Shown here in pieces: positions 1-11,292 of a DNA stretch of 64,000 nt. The DNA comes from Filobasidium wieringae (taxonomy: Eukaryota > Basidiomycota > Tremellomycetes > Filobasidiales > Filobasidiaceae): NCBI GenBank assembly GCA_001600055.1, contig BCIV01000014.1:186001-250000 (forward strand), in the 5' to 3' direction. Position 1 is the stretch's first letter. Every line of letters starts with the position of its first letter. The notes under the pieces are model-generated. The model was not told where the DNA came from. It worked only from the letters and a program-made list of their open reading frames with translations, and searched no databases. A program made the translations under genes and the position numbers.

Positions 1-3000
1 TAACCAGATACAAGCCAGATTTACCCAATGAGTCTACGAGACTGACGTGAGCAGCTGTGCCTAACTATAAACGGAATATACTGACGATTGCAGCGTTGTA
101 AAAGATATAAATTCCGGTTGATTGCGGCAACAAGTCAATAACTAATGGGATGTAGTGTTCAAGTGAGAGCTACGGTCGTCAGTAGCCAGAAGAAACTTAC
201 TGATTGCGAAGGTGATATACATGTTGGCTAGACCGAAGAAGGAAAGGAACAGACTAGCACTAAGTAATCGAATATTTCAGGTTAGCTAAGGGATGATCAG
301 TTTATGTCATTGACGCATGCTTACACGTTGTACTGCGTCGTTCGGATGGTATTGTTAGCGTGCACAACTGCTACGTCGAGATTGGTACCACTTACCAGAG
401 CTTGAACGTGTAGCATAATCATCCTGTTTCAAATAATCAGTGAAAGCCTTGCATAAATTTTGGCTGGTTTTCGCGCACCTCAAAGGACCATGGCGACTTT
501 TGTAGATTCTGAAAAAGTGTACCAAGGCGTACTGTTGAACCGAAACGGGAAGTATTTCAATTCAGGTCTCAAGAACGATGCGGTAAGTCGATGGCGTACG
601 ATGGATGCAGCAATAGACCCATTCAACCACCTTCTTCTCTGACTGATGAGCTCCGCCGCCTCTTCCGGAACATCAGTCTCGGCCTTGCTAGGCTTGACAT
701 AACCCAAAGTCCATTTCTCTCCCGCCTTTGCGGCCAATTCGAAGCACAAGATCCTATCCTCGGCTAAGAACATGTTCTTCTTGAAGATGTTCATCCCGTT
801 GATTCCTTCCGGTCCGAGTCTGTCTGCCAAACTATGGTCTCCACGGAAGTATTCCTGGAGAGGTTTGCCTTGGATCGCTTTGAATCGATAGGCTGAGAAT
901 GCTCCGGGCAGGACCGAGACGTATCCGAAGGTACTTTCGAGAGGCTTATAGATGATAGTCAAGGTATCAGTAACCTCTACAATAGCATAGACATCATTAT
1001 CAAACGCTCACCTTGTCCAGAATGTTAGACATCTAAAACGACCAGGTATCAGCGTATCAACAACGCAACGCGCCTCCTTAAAACTCACCTTGTATTCGAA
1101 GTTCTGAGCAGCGACTATCAATACAAAACCAATTCATATTCGCTTTTCAATTCGATTTCCGGTGACGGTCACTTACCAAGCGGGTTGATCAATTTCTTCC
1201 CCTTGTTGATCATCGTCGTGATCTCTCCACAAGCGCCACCCAAGTTCTGATCGTTCTGCTCCCGTCGAACGCGTTTCAGTAATCGATCGCGATTGTCCTT
1301 CACACGAGACTTACATAAAAAGCTTCCCAAACTGCTCGCAGCGTATCTTTAGCGAGTTCGTCACAATTAACAGACACGGGAGTCACTTACGATGATAGAT
1401 AGCCTTATGACCCGGTTTGGTCCCGGCATCGATCAACACGCAAATCTCGGGCTTCAACATCCTCCCAATGGCATTGAACAACCACCTATGACTATTAATC
1501 TTCTTGGCGTTATCCTGTTTCAAAACGAATATGATCTGAACGGGGACCAAATTATTGGGATCACCGGGATGAGGTTGAACCAGCTGAGGTTTGGCGTCTA
1601 CGGAAATCTGAGTGGTGTATTCGAAAACGTGAGCGACCGTCCTCTTCTCCCCCACCTGTTTCTTGATCACGGCGTCTTGGTATACTCCGACCGTGGCGAG
1701 TAGATCGAGGGTACCTTTATCCATCGGACCTAGACCGTCGGCGATGAGAGCGACGGTGATTCGTTGCCAAGGAGGACGACCTTCTTCTGCCTGACGTTTC
1801 CAGAATTTGGATCTACAGAATAGTGCTTCATTCGATCGATCATCCTTGCTCAGCAGATACTGGGACTTACACCTTGGTATGACAAATATCTCTGATATTC
1901 AACATCAAAGCATGCAACGTCCTAGCATAAAGGATCTTGTCCTCATTATCTATTTCCCCGCGACGCAACGTGATCAGCCCAAACCAGTCCTCTCTGAACC
2001 ACCCCTCACCCCATCTCTCCCTATCAAAACCGAAACCAAAACTCACAACTAGTCACAGCGATCAACAACTCCGTCTCCCTCCCATACTCTTCCGCCCTCA
2101 ACCCCCACCCGTTCTCCCTAGTGAAATCGTCCGGATCGCAAGTGACTGCCGTATACCTCATATGTCTAAGTTTCATGAACCAAGATTGGAGGGATGGATC
2201 AGTAGTTTGTCTCTTCCCTTTCCCCTAATTCAGAGAAGGCGTGGAAAGAGGGGGAGGGGACGTACGTGAATTCGTTCGTTGCGCCTACGAATGAAGTGAA
2301 TCAGATGGAATGGGATCGAACGGGTGAGCGAAAAAGGGGTAACGGGGTCGAAGTAATAAAGAAGGGAGGACGGACATTTATCTTTATACTTGGCTTCGAT
2401 CGCGTTGGAGACTGGACGAGGGACTGGGTACCTGTTGCAGTGGCAAGAAAAGAGGGGGTGAGGGAAAGGTTGACCGTCAGTGGATAGGTCGGTTTGCGAG
2501 AGGAGAAACGAGATCGGGTGTCCCACAGGGGATCCCTTTTCCCGATATCCAAGCGCGTTTGAAGAAAGAACCACGGACTTACTCCCTGATGAAATGACCT
2601 TCCCTAGTCAATTGGAACTTTTTCGTAGTAGCGTTCCTCTTCTTGACCGTCTGACGATGAATGAACCCGTTCAGACCTTGAGTTTGGGTCGAGACTGATG
2701 AAGGTGGACGGAATGGTACGCTGTTTCGTATCCGCAGTGATAATGGGATGAGCTTCAGGGTAACGCTTGAATGATGACGGAAGAGGGAGGGAGAGGAAGA
2801 GGACGAACGAATTCAAAGGTGGATAACCTTGATCCCCCGCACCTATCTGTCCATCCACATCCACCCCCCAACCTTCCCTCCTCCCCGTCAAAGGTTCCTT
2901 CTCCCCTCCTTCCTCCTCTGTATACTTTTCCCTCCCCCTGAAACCCATCTGAGCTGGATCCCCCGTATCCGTTCCAGCGTTGTAAGAATACTCGGACCTA

Positions 3001-3164
3001 GCGTCGTACAGACTCGCCGGGGGTTGATGAGATTGATCATGATCGTAAGGCGACAAAGAGGAGTAGATGGGGTTGGGGACGAGGGAGGCTGTGGATTGAT
3101 CGTACGGGGTTTGGTGTTGATCATAGGGTGTTTGAGCGTAGCCGTAAGGCGGATGAGAGGACAT
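1..3164 (-). CDS. Chitin synthase (division 1, class I-III type), 3' end off the left edge
   Basis: Polymerises UDP-GlcNAc into cell-wall chitin at the plasma membrane. The start is ATG at 3162-3164 and opens a Gly/Tyr/Pro/Gln-rich N-terminus. Readable exons going down: 2047-2165, 1871-1949, 1391-1812, 1315-1346, 1177-1255, 1089-1114, 1012-1032, 600-944, 479-531, 396-423 and 201-253. They encode in order a TCDPDDF block, an [18 protein letters not shown] block, [16 protein letters not shown] and the signature QRRRWLNGS, then the start of the C-terminal membrane region ([14 protein letters not shown]). A further exon near 90-142 continues in phase. The remaining C-terminal TM segments lie outside the window. 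The junctions between about 2260 and 2840 are less certain: an exon near 2590-2700 and a [16 protein letters not shown] exon near 2390-2430 are placed by similarity. Family assignment is firm; the class is not resolved. Confidence 0.93.
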
Positions 3165-3652
3165 GGTTAGTTGTGAACCAGGGATGTGAGGTGTCGAATG
3201 ACAGAGTAGCTAGAGTAGTAAGGCGAGTGGTAGTAGTGAGGACTGTTCTGGTGTTATGTTATGGTGAGTAAGAGCTGAGACTGTGCGCTGTGTAGTGTGA
3301 TTCAAGTGATCAGGCGCCAAGTTCAAGTGCGCTGATCCATGTTTCCATCATTCCCCGCGCCCTCGCTAATCACACATCACACCGGAAATCCGTGAATACC
3401 CTCATTTCCATAGCATCTCACCCATCTTTGCTTACCTTTTCACATGGAAATGAACCAATTCCCTTGATTTTCTCTATTTCCCAACATGAAAGGCTGGAAA
3501 ACCGGTCATTTTGGGATAGGAATCGCGGATGATGTCATGATGCGATCTCGTGTTTCACCTCGTTTGAAACGCGGCTGATGAGTCATCGATCAATCGACAC
3601 GTCACGTGCCCGAGTAAAATACAAAATGATACAAATGATTTGATAACGACCG
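3165..3652. promoter_or_regulatory. Intergenic: chitin synthase promoter and SWC4 3' end
   Basis: About 490 bp lie between the chitin synthase start codon and the SWC4 stop, both genes on the minus strand. The stretch must hold the chitin synthase promoter and 5' UTR and the SWC4 terminator. A palindromic CACGTG (E-box-like) lies at 3603-3608. No coding signal is seen. Confidence 0.45.
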
Positions 3653-5923
3653 TCACTGAGGTGTACTACTGATCAGCTCGACTTCTTCCCCCGTCTCCTC
3701 CTTCTCCTTCTCCTTCTCCTTCTCCTGAGCCTGTTCCGGCGATGCCACACCCACACCCGCAGTGCTAGCGCCGGTGCCAGCGCCACCTCCACTCCCCCTG
3801 TAAGCCTTGATCATCATCTCCCTCTGCACCCTCAACGCCTCCACCTCGACCGTCACACGATCACAAACCCGTTTCAACTCCACCACCCCTTCCCCCACCG
3901 CGACCACCTTCTGGAGCAATTCCACGTTCTTCTCCGTAGGCATGATCAGGCGGGCGGTATTGATCCCCAGGGTGGAGAGGAGGGAGGTCGTCTTGCTCTG
4001 GATGACGGCCGGTTTCGTGCTCCCTGGAGGGAGACGGGTGGAGCGGAGATGCGCGGGGGTATAGGTCGGACGGGTCGGGTGGGTTTGAGGGAGGGTGGGG
4101 AGATGGGTGATGTTATGTTTCTCATCTGTCGCGCGAAAAGGAGGAGTATCAGCTAAAATGTTTTCCCGCTCTTTGTCGACCGGGTATCGTGACTGACCAT
4201 GAACCGGATCGACCTTTTCCCTCTTCTCCTCCCTCTTCTCCTTCTTCTCCTCCCTCTCCCTCTCCTCCCCCTGCCCCACCCCCACTCCCGCACCCCCACC
4301 AGTCCCACCCCCAACGCCCCCCAACCCACCCTCCTCCTCATCCCCCCTCTTCCTCTTCTTAACCTTCTCCCCAGTATTGACCACACTCCCATCCGTACCC
4401 CTCATCAACCCGATCCCCAACCCTTCCCCTTTCCCAAACGCTCGGGTCCCCTGAGGATCGTCCTTGTTCCCGGGCAAGAGGACGCCAGATTCCAACCCCC
4501 CCATGGTCCGCATCAGTTCCAAGCGATCGGATTTGTACCGTCTGTCGGTCTGTTCCATTCGTTTCAGGGAGAGGTAGAGGGATTCGGATTCCAGCATGAG
4601 AGAACGGGGGAGATTGAATTGAGTCGAAAGGTGGGTTTTACGTTGACCCTCCCGATCTGTCCGGTAAGAAGAGGATCAGTTTCCCTGTCCCTCTGTCTCT
4701 CTCTGCCTCTCTTTGTTCCATCATCTCCGTCTCGGACGACCGAGGACTCACGTAAATCATAATCAAAAGCCCTGACCATCCTCTCCTTGACCGCCTCATC
4801 CAAAGCGGGTCGATTCCGAATCAACCGCCTACAAACGGTATAATACCGATCCTTGATCTCCTCTATCGAACGTCTTTTCACGTCCGTCTCCCTGACCGGT
4901 GCCGCAGGGGGGTTCGTCGTAGATGTGTTGGTGACGTTGGTGTTGGTGATGGGGGTGCTGCTGGTGGAAGGGGTCTGTTGACGAGACCCACGTCCTCCCG
5001 CTCTAACGCTCCTCCTACTGCCCGGCCCTGCCGTCGCCCCCGTCCCCGTCCCAGCCGATCCCAGCGACCCAAGGGCCAACCCATTCTTCCCCCCCTTCTT
5101 GGACTTGGTAAAGACGTTGACATCCTGTCCGCTCGTACCGCCGGGTGGTAAGTAGGCGTATCGATCGGCGATGATTAGGAATCGGAGGTCGTATTCTTTC
5201 AAAAGGGAGAACAGGTAGGATGTTTCGTGAGGTGTCCATTTCTCGTCTGTAGCGCAGGGTGAAAGGACGAATAGAAAAAGTGAGCCGGGAACAGGGTCGG
5301 GGTTCGGGTTTGATCAAGGGGGATAAAAAAGGGGACGACGACGAACCGGTCAACCATAAATCGTATTCCACACTGGTATAACTCATAACACTCGGTCCTT
5401 GACCTTCTTTACCTAATTTCGCAAACGTCTGATCTTCTTCCGCCTGGACGATGGACGAGGAGGAGGAGCTGGCGGGAGGGACGATGGAGGTTGAGGGAAG
5501 AGGTTTCCAGTGAGATAATGTGAGAGGGCTAGAGCGGTTGGGTGGTTGGAACGGGGTCAACCGCCTGTCCAAGACGAGTCGATGTGATGTTCTAGAATCA
5601 ATTCCCCAATCTCGTCAAATCGAAAACAAGATAAAGACAAACCATCTGACCCCCGTCTTCCCCCTCTCCTCCTTCCCTGCCCAACGTTTCCTACCATTCC
5701 CAGCCAAAGCCAATTCCTCTTTAACCTGAGCGAGGGAAGGGGCGTTATCCCCGATCAAAGCGTAGAGTTCCCTGGTCAGTCCATCGATCTTGTCCGGGTT
5801 CCCGTTGGTTGTCGGTTGAGAAGCTCGTTTGTGGGATTTAGGTGAGGTGGGGATGATCTTGCGTCTAGGGATTTGAGGTGCGGGTGGGGGTTGAGCTGAG
5901 GAATTGTTGAGGGGATGTGACAT
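3653..5923 (-). CDS. SWC4: SWR1-complex subunit SWC4 / DMAP1 homologue
   Basis: Shared subunit of the SWR1 (H2A.Z exchange) and NuA4 (histone acetyltransferase) complexes, in the nucleus. Exons: 5643-5923, 5347-5564, 4752-5246, then 4656 down to the stop at 3653. The exon lengths agree with the splice phases. The start is ATG at 5921-5923 (MSHPL); an in-frame ATG at 5938 is the alternative. The protein shows the SANT-like DMAP1 core EKWTPHETSYLFSLLKEYDL followed by RFLIIADRYAYLPP. Next come RSIEEIKDRYYTVCRRLIRN and HREGQRKTHL, then a long Lys/Glu- and Gly-rich tail with a coiled-coil-like segment. A probable 72-nt intron (4126-4197) in the last exon is a multiple of three and would read through. 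The gene is divergent from LTV1 with only 239 bp between the two starts. Confidence 0.93.
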
Positions 5924-6162
5924 TGTTTTTCTGAGCATTTCGACTTTGAACGAGCTGGAACGAACGAAAGAGCGACCGAGGAGAGGTGATTGTCGTTTGC
6001 ATCAGATCACGTTGATATGCATTTTCATATTTTAGTATCCGCACAGTTATGCATTCTGAAATTTCAATGATCAAACACATCGTGCACTTGTCTTCTCTTG
6101 CTACGATCCATCACTCGACTTGACCTTTCTCTATTCTACTACACTCCACCACTCGCCTCACC
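5924..6162. promoter_or_regulatory. Bidirectional promoter between SWC4 and LTV1
   Basis: 239 bp separate the two divergent start codons, so the two nuclear housekeeping genes must share or overlap promoters. The stretch is AT-richer in its middle (about 6010-6070). No obvious TATA box pairing was identified. Confidence 0.5.
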
Positions 6163-8600
6163 ATGCCAAAGAAGTCCATATTCCGTCAACCAGGCGCACA
6201 GCATTTCCAGCTCGTCCATCGATCACAACGTGATCCGCTCGTACACGATCCCGATGCGCCCCAGAGGTTGTTCAAGGAGGTAGCCAGGTTTAATGATAAA
6301 GGCAAAGTGAGTTCCTCGTCGTGTGTCTGTGTGACCGGGGGGAATATGAGCTGATCTGAAAGTACCTCACCGCTTTCCAGACCGGCCAGACGTTGGCGGA
6401 GCTCGAAACGCAACTCCTCCCATCCACCTCTTCCCTCAAAAACCCACCCGTCCGTCCAAACGAGGGGGAAGCCACTCTCTACGGTGTCTACTACGATGAT
6501 ACGGAGTACGATTACATGCAGCATTTACGGGGGGTGGACGATTCTCGGTTCCGTCCGGTCGATAATGGAGCCGTCTTCGTCTCGGCGCCAGGAAGGGGGA
6601 GTACCGCTGTGGGCAACACGGGAGCGGCGGGAAGGAGTACGGTCCAGTCTACTCACGAGGGCGTCAAGCTTTTTAATAAGGGAAAAGCCAGGGCGATGGA
6701 GGATGAGGGGGAGGGGGAGTTTACCGAAATGTTCTCAAAGAATAAACATGGACTTCCCGTCAGTGTCCTACCCAGTGGGAAGGAGATCTCTTGGCAACAA
6801 GCTCAAGAATCTACCCGAGCCGTACCGACCTCGTTGACAGGGTTTCAACCCGATATGGATCCTCATCTACGTCAAGTCCTGGAAGCGTTGGAGGACGATG
6901 CGTTCGTCTCCAACGAACTTGACGAGGAGGAGGAAGAAACGGACGAAGGGTGGTTCGATGAGCTCTTAGGGGGAGGGGAGAGGGGGGAAGAAGAACCCGA
7001 TCTAGAGGAAGAGTTCGAATTCAGGGAAGAAGGGATCGAACCGGACGGTACCCCATCATGGGGTCCTAACGCTCCTAAATCGAAAACCTCTTCGACGGAA
7101 GGGACGACGGGAATCTCAAACGACCCATCGCAATCACAAGAAGGAGAGACATGGGAAGATCGATTCCGCGCCTTCAAAGCTTCCGGAGCCCTCGCCGCTG
7201 CCCGTTCTTCAGCCGCTCTAGAACCCAACTATCCTCTGGAAGACGAGGACGAACGATCGGAAGCGGCGGATACCCTCGCTTCCCTCCGATCTGCCGCTCC
7301 CACCGTACTGGGAGCGAAGAAGAGGAGACGAGCGGGAGGAAGTCAGGCTAGTGGGTATTCCATGAGCAGTTCGAGCATGTTTAGGAACAAGGGGTTGACG
7401 GTGTTGGATGAGATGTTCGATAAGGTGAGTCGAAAGCCGTATGGTCCCCCTTCGGCGGCGTGGACGGGTTCGCTGATATGTATATTCCTGCTTCCTGATA
7501 TCTAGATCGAGAGGGATTACGAAGAGGGGGGCGAATTCGATGATGATGATTTCCCCGAATCGGAATGGCAATCCGAAGCAGGATCCGTTCACCCGGACAA
7601 CCAATCGGAGACGGGGTCCATGGCTTCCTTCACGTCCGGTACGACCTTCACGAGGATGTTGAGGAAACAACAAGCCGCCCAGCAGAACGGCGAGTCGGAA
7701 GTCAGCCGGGAGGATTTCGAAGCGATCATGGACGATTTCCTGGATAACTACGAGGTGGTGGGGAAAAAGATGGTACCCGTCCTCCCCGGTCAATCGGGTG
7801 CGGAGAAACTGGAGTCCATGCGTAGAGCGTTGGTCGGGTTGGATTTGGAAGGGAACGGGCCTTCCTCTGATTCCGAGGATGTTGGGAGCTTGGCGGGGGG
7901 GACGAAGAGGGAGAGTCAGTATATCAGGGAAAGGTATTTGAGGGACGATTACAAGGTCGGAGGGAAGGAGGAGGAGATGCCGGTCTTGCATATCATTGGG
8001 CAGAACAAGGAGGACAAGTGGGACGCCGAGACCATTTTGAGTGAGTTCGTTATTGGGAAGGGGACATGGCATGGCTATTGAGCGCGCGCGATACATTGTT
8101 CATTCACAGGTACATATTCCAACTTGGAGAATCACCCAAGAGTTATCGGAGCGGTAAAGAAGTCCAAGAAGAAGGGACCCGGCTCGGTCGTTTCCACCTC
8201 CACTGCCGCTTCCTCTGCAGCACCCTCCTTGATCTCCGAATCGTCCACCTCGATCGATTCCGAACCTCCTCTCAGTGACTACGCGCCTTCGACCGTAGCC
8301 GGGGACGATGATGACGATGACAACGAAAGTATCTCCAGCGATGGTACCATCACCCTCTCGCGACCACCCCCCGTTCGACCCAAGGGCGAGAGTAAGGAAG
8401 AACGCAAGGCTCGTAAACTCGGGGTCAAGGCGGAACGAAGCGCTCGTCGTCAGGAAAAGAAGACGCGTCAGGAGACCTTTGCGGGCGAACGAAAGGGGCT
8501 CTTGAAGAGTCGGGAGAGAGCGGTCGGAGCTGGTAGAGCCAGTGATCTTACCGCGTTAGCCAGTGGAGGGCAGGGTACGATCAACGTCGTCAGGTTGTAG
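6163..8600 (+). CDS. LTV1: LTV1, 40S ribosomal subunit biogenesis/export factor
   Basis: LTV1 accompanies pre-40S particles, contacts the head region with Enp1/Rps3 and aids nuclear export; it is released after phosphorylation by casein kinase 1 (family knowledge). Exons: 6163-6306, 6381-7424, 7506-8040 and 8110-8600, 2214 nt in all, 737 aa. The diagnostic N-terminus is MPKKSIFRQPGAQHFQLVHR, followed by SQRDPLVHD. Later come TEYDYMQHLRG, a strongly acidic central region, TFTRML, and near the C-terminus STYSNLENHPRVIG followed by a KKSKKK basic run and a Lys/Arg-rich tail. All introns are 69-81 nt with GT-AG ends. The protein is longer than yeast LTV1 because of acidic and Ser-rich inserts. 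Confidence 0.95.
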
Positions 8601-8892
8601 ATGAGCTCGAGGTGTACACCGGACTGGACCGGACCGGACTGGACTGGTTGTGTTGTAGTTTTGCTCCCTCCTGTTGATAACGCATATACCGCCGAAGCTG
8701 CTGTGTCTGTATGCGATTTCTTGATTGCGCAGCACCTGCGTCACCTTTGGAACCGAGCAAACGTCAAACTCTGAAATCTCTCGATGTCGCTAACTTTTGA
8801 TCACGGAGAACAGCTGCCAGAGCCACGAACCACTAATTCATCCAGGATACCTATCACCTCTTAATCAATCGCACTAGCATATACCATCCGCA

Positions 8893-9786
8893 ATGTCCGC
8901 CAAAGACGTGAGTATCCATATCATCGATATCTAGACCGTTGGAGCTATTTTGGGACCTTGCAAACAAAACCTAATGTCCAAGAGGTCGAGGTGGATTGGA
9001 TGGAGATCGGAAGCCTCGGTGGGATGGTCCTTCTGGATATCTTCTCTTAAGATTTGACGGGGCCTACGTTCACTCTGGAGACCACCTCGATCTTCCACCT
9101 CTGCACCTTGCCTCACCTATCATCCATACAGCGAGCTAATTCCTGGCCGCTTTCTTTTTGCGATAGTACTACCAAAACCAAGGCCCAGCTGACCGAGGAT
9201 TCGGTGGCCCACCCCAGCAGGGAGGATATTATGGTCCTCCCCCTCCCGGACAGTACGGAGCTCCTCCTCAGGGACAATACGGAATGCCTCAGGGACAGTA
9301 CGGTGCGCCCCCTCAGCAGGGGTACGGTGGATATGGTGGTCAACGTTGGTCCCGGTCAAAACGATCATAAGCGAGAATCGCCGGCTGATGTAAACCTGTC
9401 GTCTGATTTGACTTGACAGAGTACGGAGGACCCCAACAATACCCTCAACAACAACAGCCCGTAAGCTCCTTCCTCGTCCCTTGCATATCGTCCTGGCGAG
9501 CCTAATTCCGTCCGGTATAGGTCTACGTTCAGCCCCCACCCCGAAAATCCGGTGGAGGCGGAACCGGTTGTCTCGCTTGTTTGGCCGGAGTGAGTGTTGA
9601 TGATCATCATAAACCTGTAGAACATCGTTGCTGATCCGGATCTATTTCCTTCTCCTAGGCATGTTGTTGTTGCGCAGCGTGAGTCCCCCATCATCCACGT
9701 TCAAACAGAGAACGTACTGATTTCTCTTGCAATTCGTCTTTGGCTGAACCTATAGTGAGGAAATGTGTTGTGACTGTTTCTTCTAA
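8893..9786 (+). CDS. Small cysteine-rich transmembrane (CYSTM) protein
   Basis: Six short exons: 8893-8907, 9167-9344, 9420-9460, 9521-9589, 9659-9678 and 9756-9786. They total 354 nt and encode 117 aa. The N-terminus is MSAKD, then a Gly/Pro/Gln/Tyr-rich low-complexity segment of repeated GQYG and PPQ units. The C-terminal module reads TGCLACLAGACCCCAAEEMC and ends CDCFF. This is the layout of CYSTM proteins (Pro/Gln/Tyr-rich tail plus a Cys-rich membrane anchor), a eukaryotic family linked to stress and metal tolerance. In yeast such proteins are palmitoylated and sit at the plasma membrane (family knowledge). The Cys module is itself split over three exons, one of 20 nt. Exact function here is unknown. 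Confidence 0.85.
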
Positions 9787-11292
9787 ACGGCGTCACCTCT
9801 TTCATTCCCCCCACCCAATTCACCTTCGTAACAGAATAACATCCAGAGCAACAAGCAACCCTATCGATCATCACCTTTCGTCACTTCTCTCAAATCTTTG
9901 ATCGCTTGTACTCCCTTCTCGACCCTTCAGGTCTTTCGAATTTGAACGTTTTCTTCTTCTCTTATTGCTATAATTTCGCATGAACCGTCGTGCAAGCATC
10001 TTTCGTTCGTTGAACTATTAGGCTGTGCATCTACTAACAATTCTATAGATCCTCGACTGGAGTTGTCAATTCGATTCCATTGGGAGTCAGATGTGATGGA
10101 ATGAAAATTCCATATCTCCGTTGAACCTTGTTGCATTTACGTGACTTAGACACACGTTCCACTGATATCCACGTTCAGCCATATCTTTCTTTCGACTTTT
10201 CCGATTCGAATCCATCATACCAGAATCATGAACCCAACAAGGCAACCACACGGTTTGATATCGAGGCTAAAATAGCCGACAAGATCGTCATCATCACCAT
10301 AGGTGATTGTTATTCTCATCGACGTCGGAAGCTCAACTTCCAATTGGATGTCTCTGAAGAAAGGCATTCTGCATGGGTTAAGTATTTTCCAACTCTAATT
10401 AAAAGAGAGGATGACCCGTTCCTGAGCGTATATGGTCTCCAGACATATGCCAAAGCAGACCCTCCAAGTACGCGACTGAGAGGCCACGAAAGGATTCCCA
10501 GATTCAATGAGGACGGTTCACCAGAGGATGACATCCAGGCTATCATCGTCCGCCTTCATGCGATGTTACAAGGTTTGTTGACCAGCGTGGTCTTGCGTAC
10601 GTAAGCTATACCTGGAAACGGATCTTAACTTAAAGCCATGGCCATGCTCAGAGTACTTATACGTTTCAGGTCCTTATTCTCTTTGCCTTGATCAAAGCAT
10701 CTCTGCGTTGACGTAGACAGACGGACTCCCCGTCGTTCTTGAACGAAACGGTGATTCATCTCAAATACCTTGAAACTGCGTTCTTGAACCAAGCATACCA
10801 CACGGGCACTCTCGACGAAGATTGTATCGCCTTGTGTCAACGACCGAAGGTCAGTCTGGCAAGAGACCCAAGCTATCAGAAGCTTCAGAAGAGAGTAAAA
10901 TGTATGTAACCGGAACCCACCGGCCTGAAACGTGCAACGCGTGCAGCTTCCGTCTTGTCGCGTTTCTTACGTACATGCTTCCCGGCTGCCGGTCGTGTAC
11001 ATGGTATCGCCAGCCATGCAAGCGTTGATCTCTAGCCAGTTAGACCGTTCCCCATCAGATTCGTCGCAAGGCACCTGTCACCCGTCCACTCCAGGATATC
11101 TGGTTTCTCAAGGCGTTGGAGACAGTCTGGTATCTCTCTGAGATATTGCCAAGCACGCGGGATCAGTCAATCCTCAAGTGCGCTCTTTCGGATCATCCCG
11201 GTTACACCCCTTTCACCTACCGATATCACGTACTCCCCAGTCTTTGCAGTATCCAACTTAATTGATCGTCCTGCTCAGGCCCGACTATCAAC
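9787..11292. other. 1.5-kb unassigned interval
   Basis: The interval holds the 3' end of the CYSTM gene and the promoter of the PMP3-like gene. In between, the plus strand is open from 10128 to 10604 (listed separately). After that, stops occur in all frames, with AT-rich patches and no recognisable domain. No tRNA or repeat was seen. Confidence 0.4.
10128..10604 (+). other. Open frame without ATG; possible exon of an unrecognised gene
   Basis: A 158-codon open stretch begins with TTG, not ATG. It contains phrases such as DKIVIITIGDCYSH, RHSAWVKYFPTLIKREDDPF and DDIQAIIVRLHAMLQG. The layout (short strand-like segment, then a fold, then a helix near the end) is loosely like a diverged BTB/POZ domain, but no family motif is certain. 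If real it needs an upstream ATG exon and downstream exons between 10600 and 11200, which I could not place. It may be a gene fragment. Confidence 0.25.

Noticed and set aside
4199..4762. Plus-strand open frame of 187 codons rich in Leu/Pro
   Set aside because: It is the complement of the Lys/Glu- and Gly-rich tail of SWC4; the composition comes from the CTC/CCT repeats.
7218..8096. Minus-strand open frame of 292 codons
   Set aside because: Antisense shadow of LTV1, whose conserved motifs are on the plus strand.
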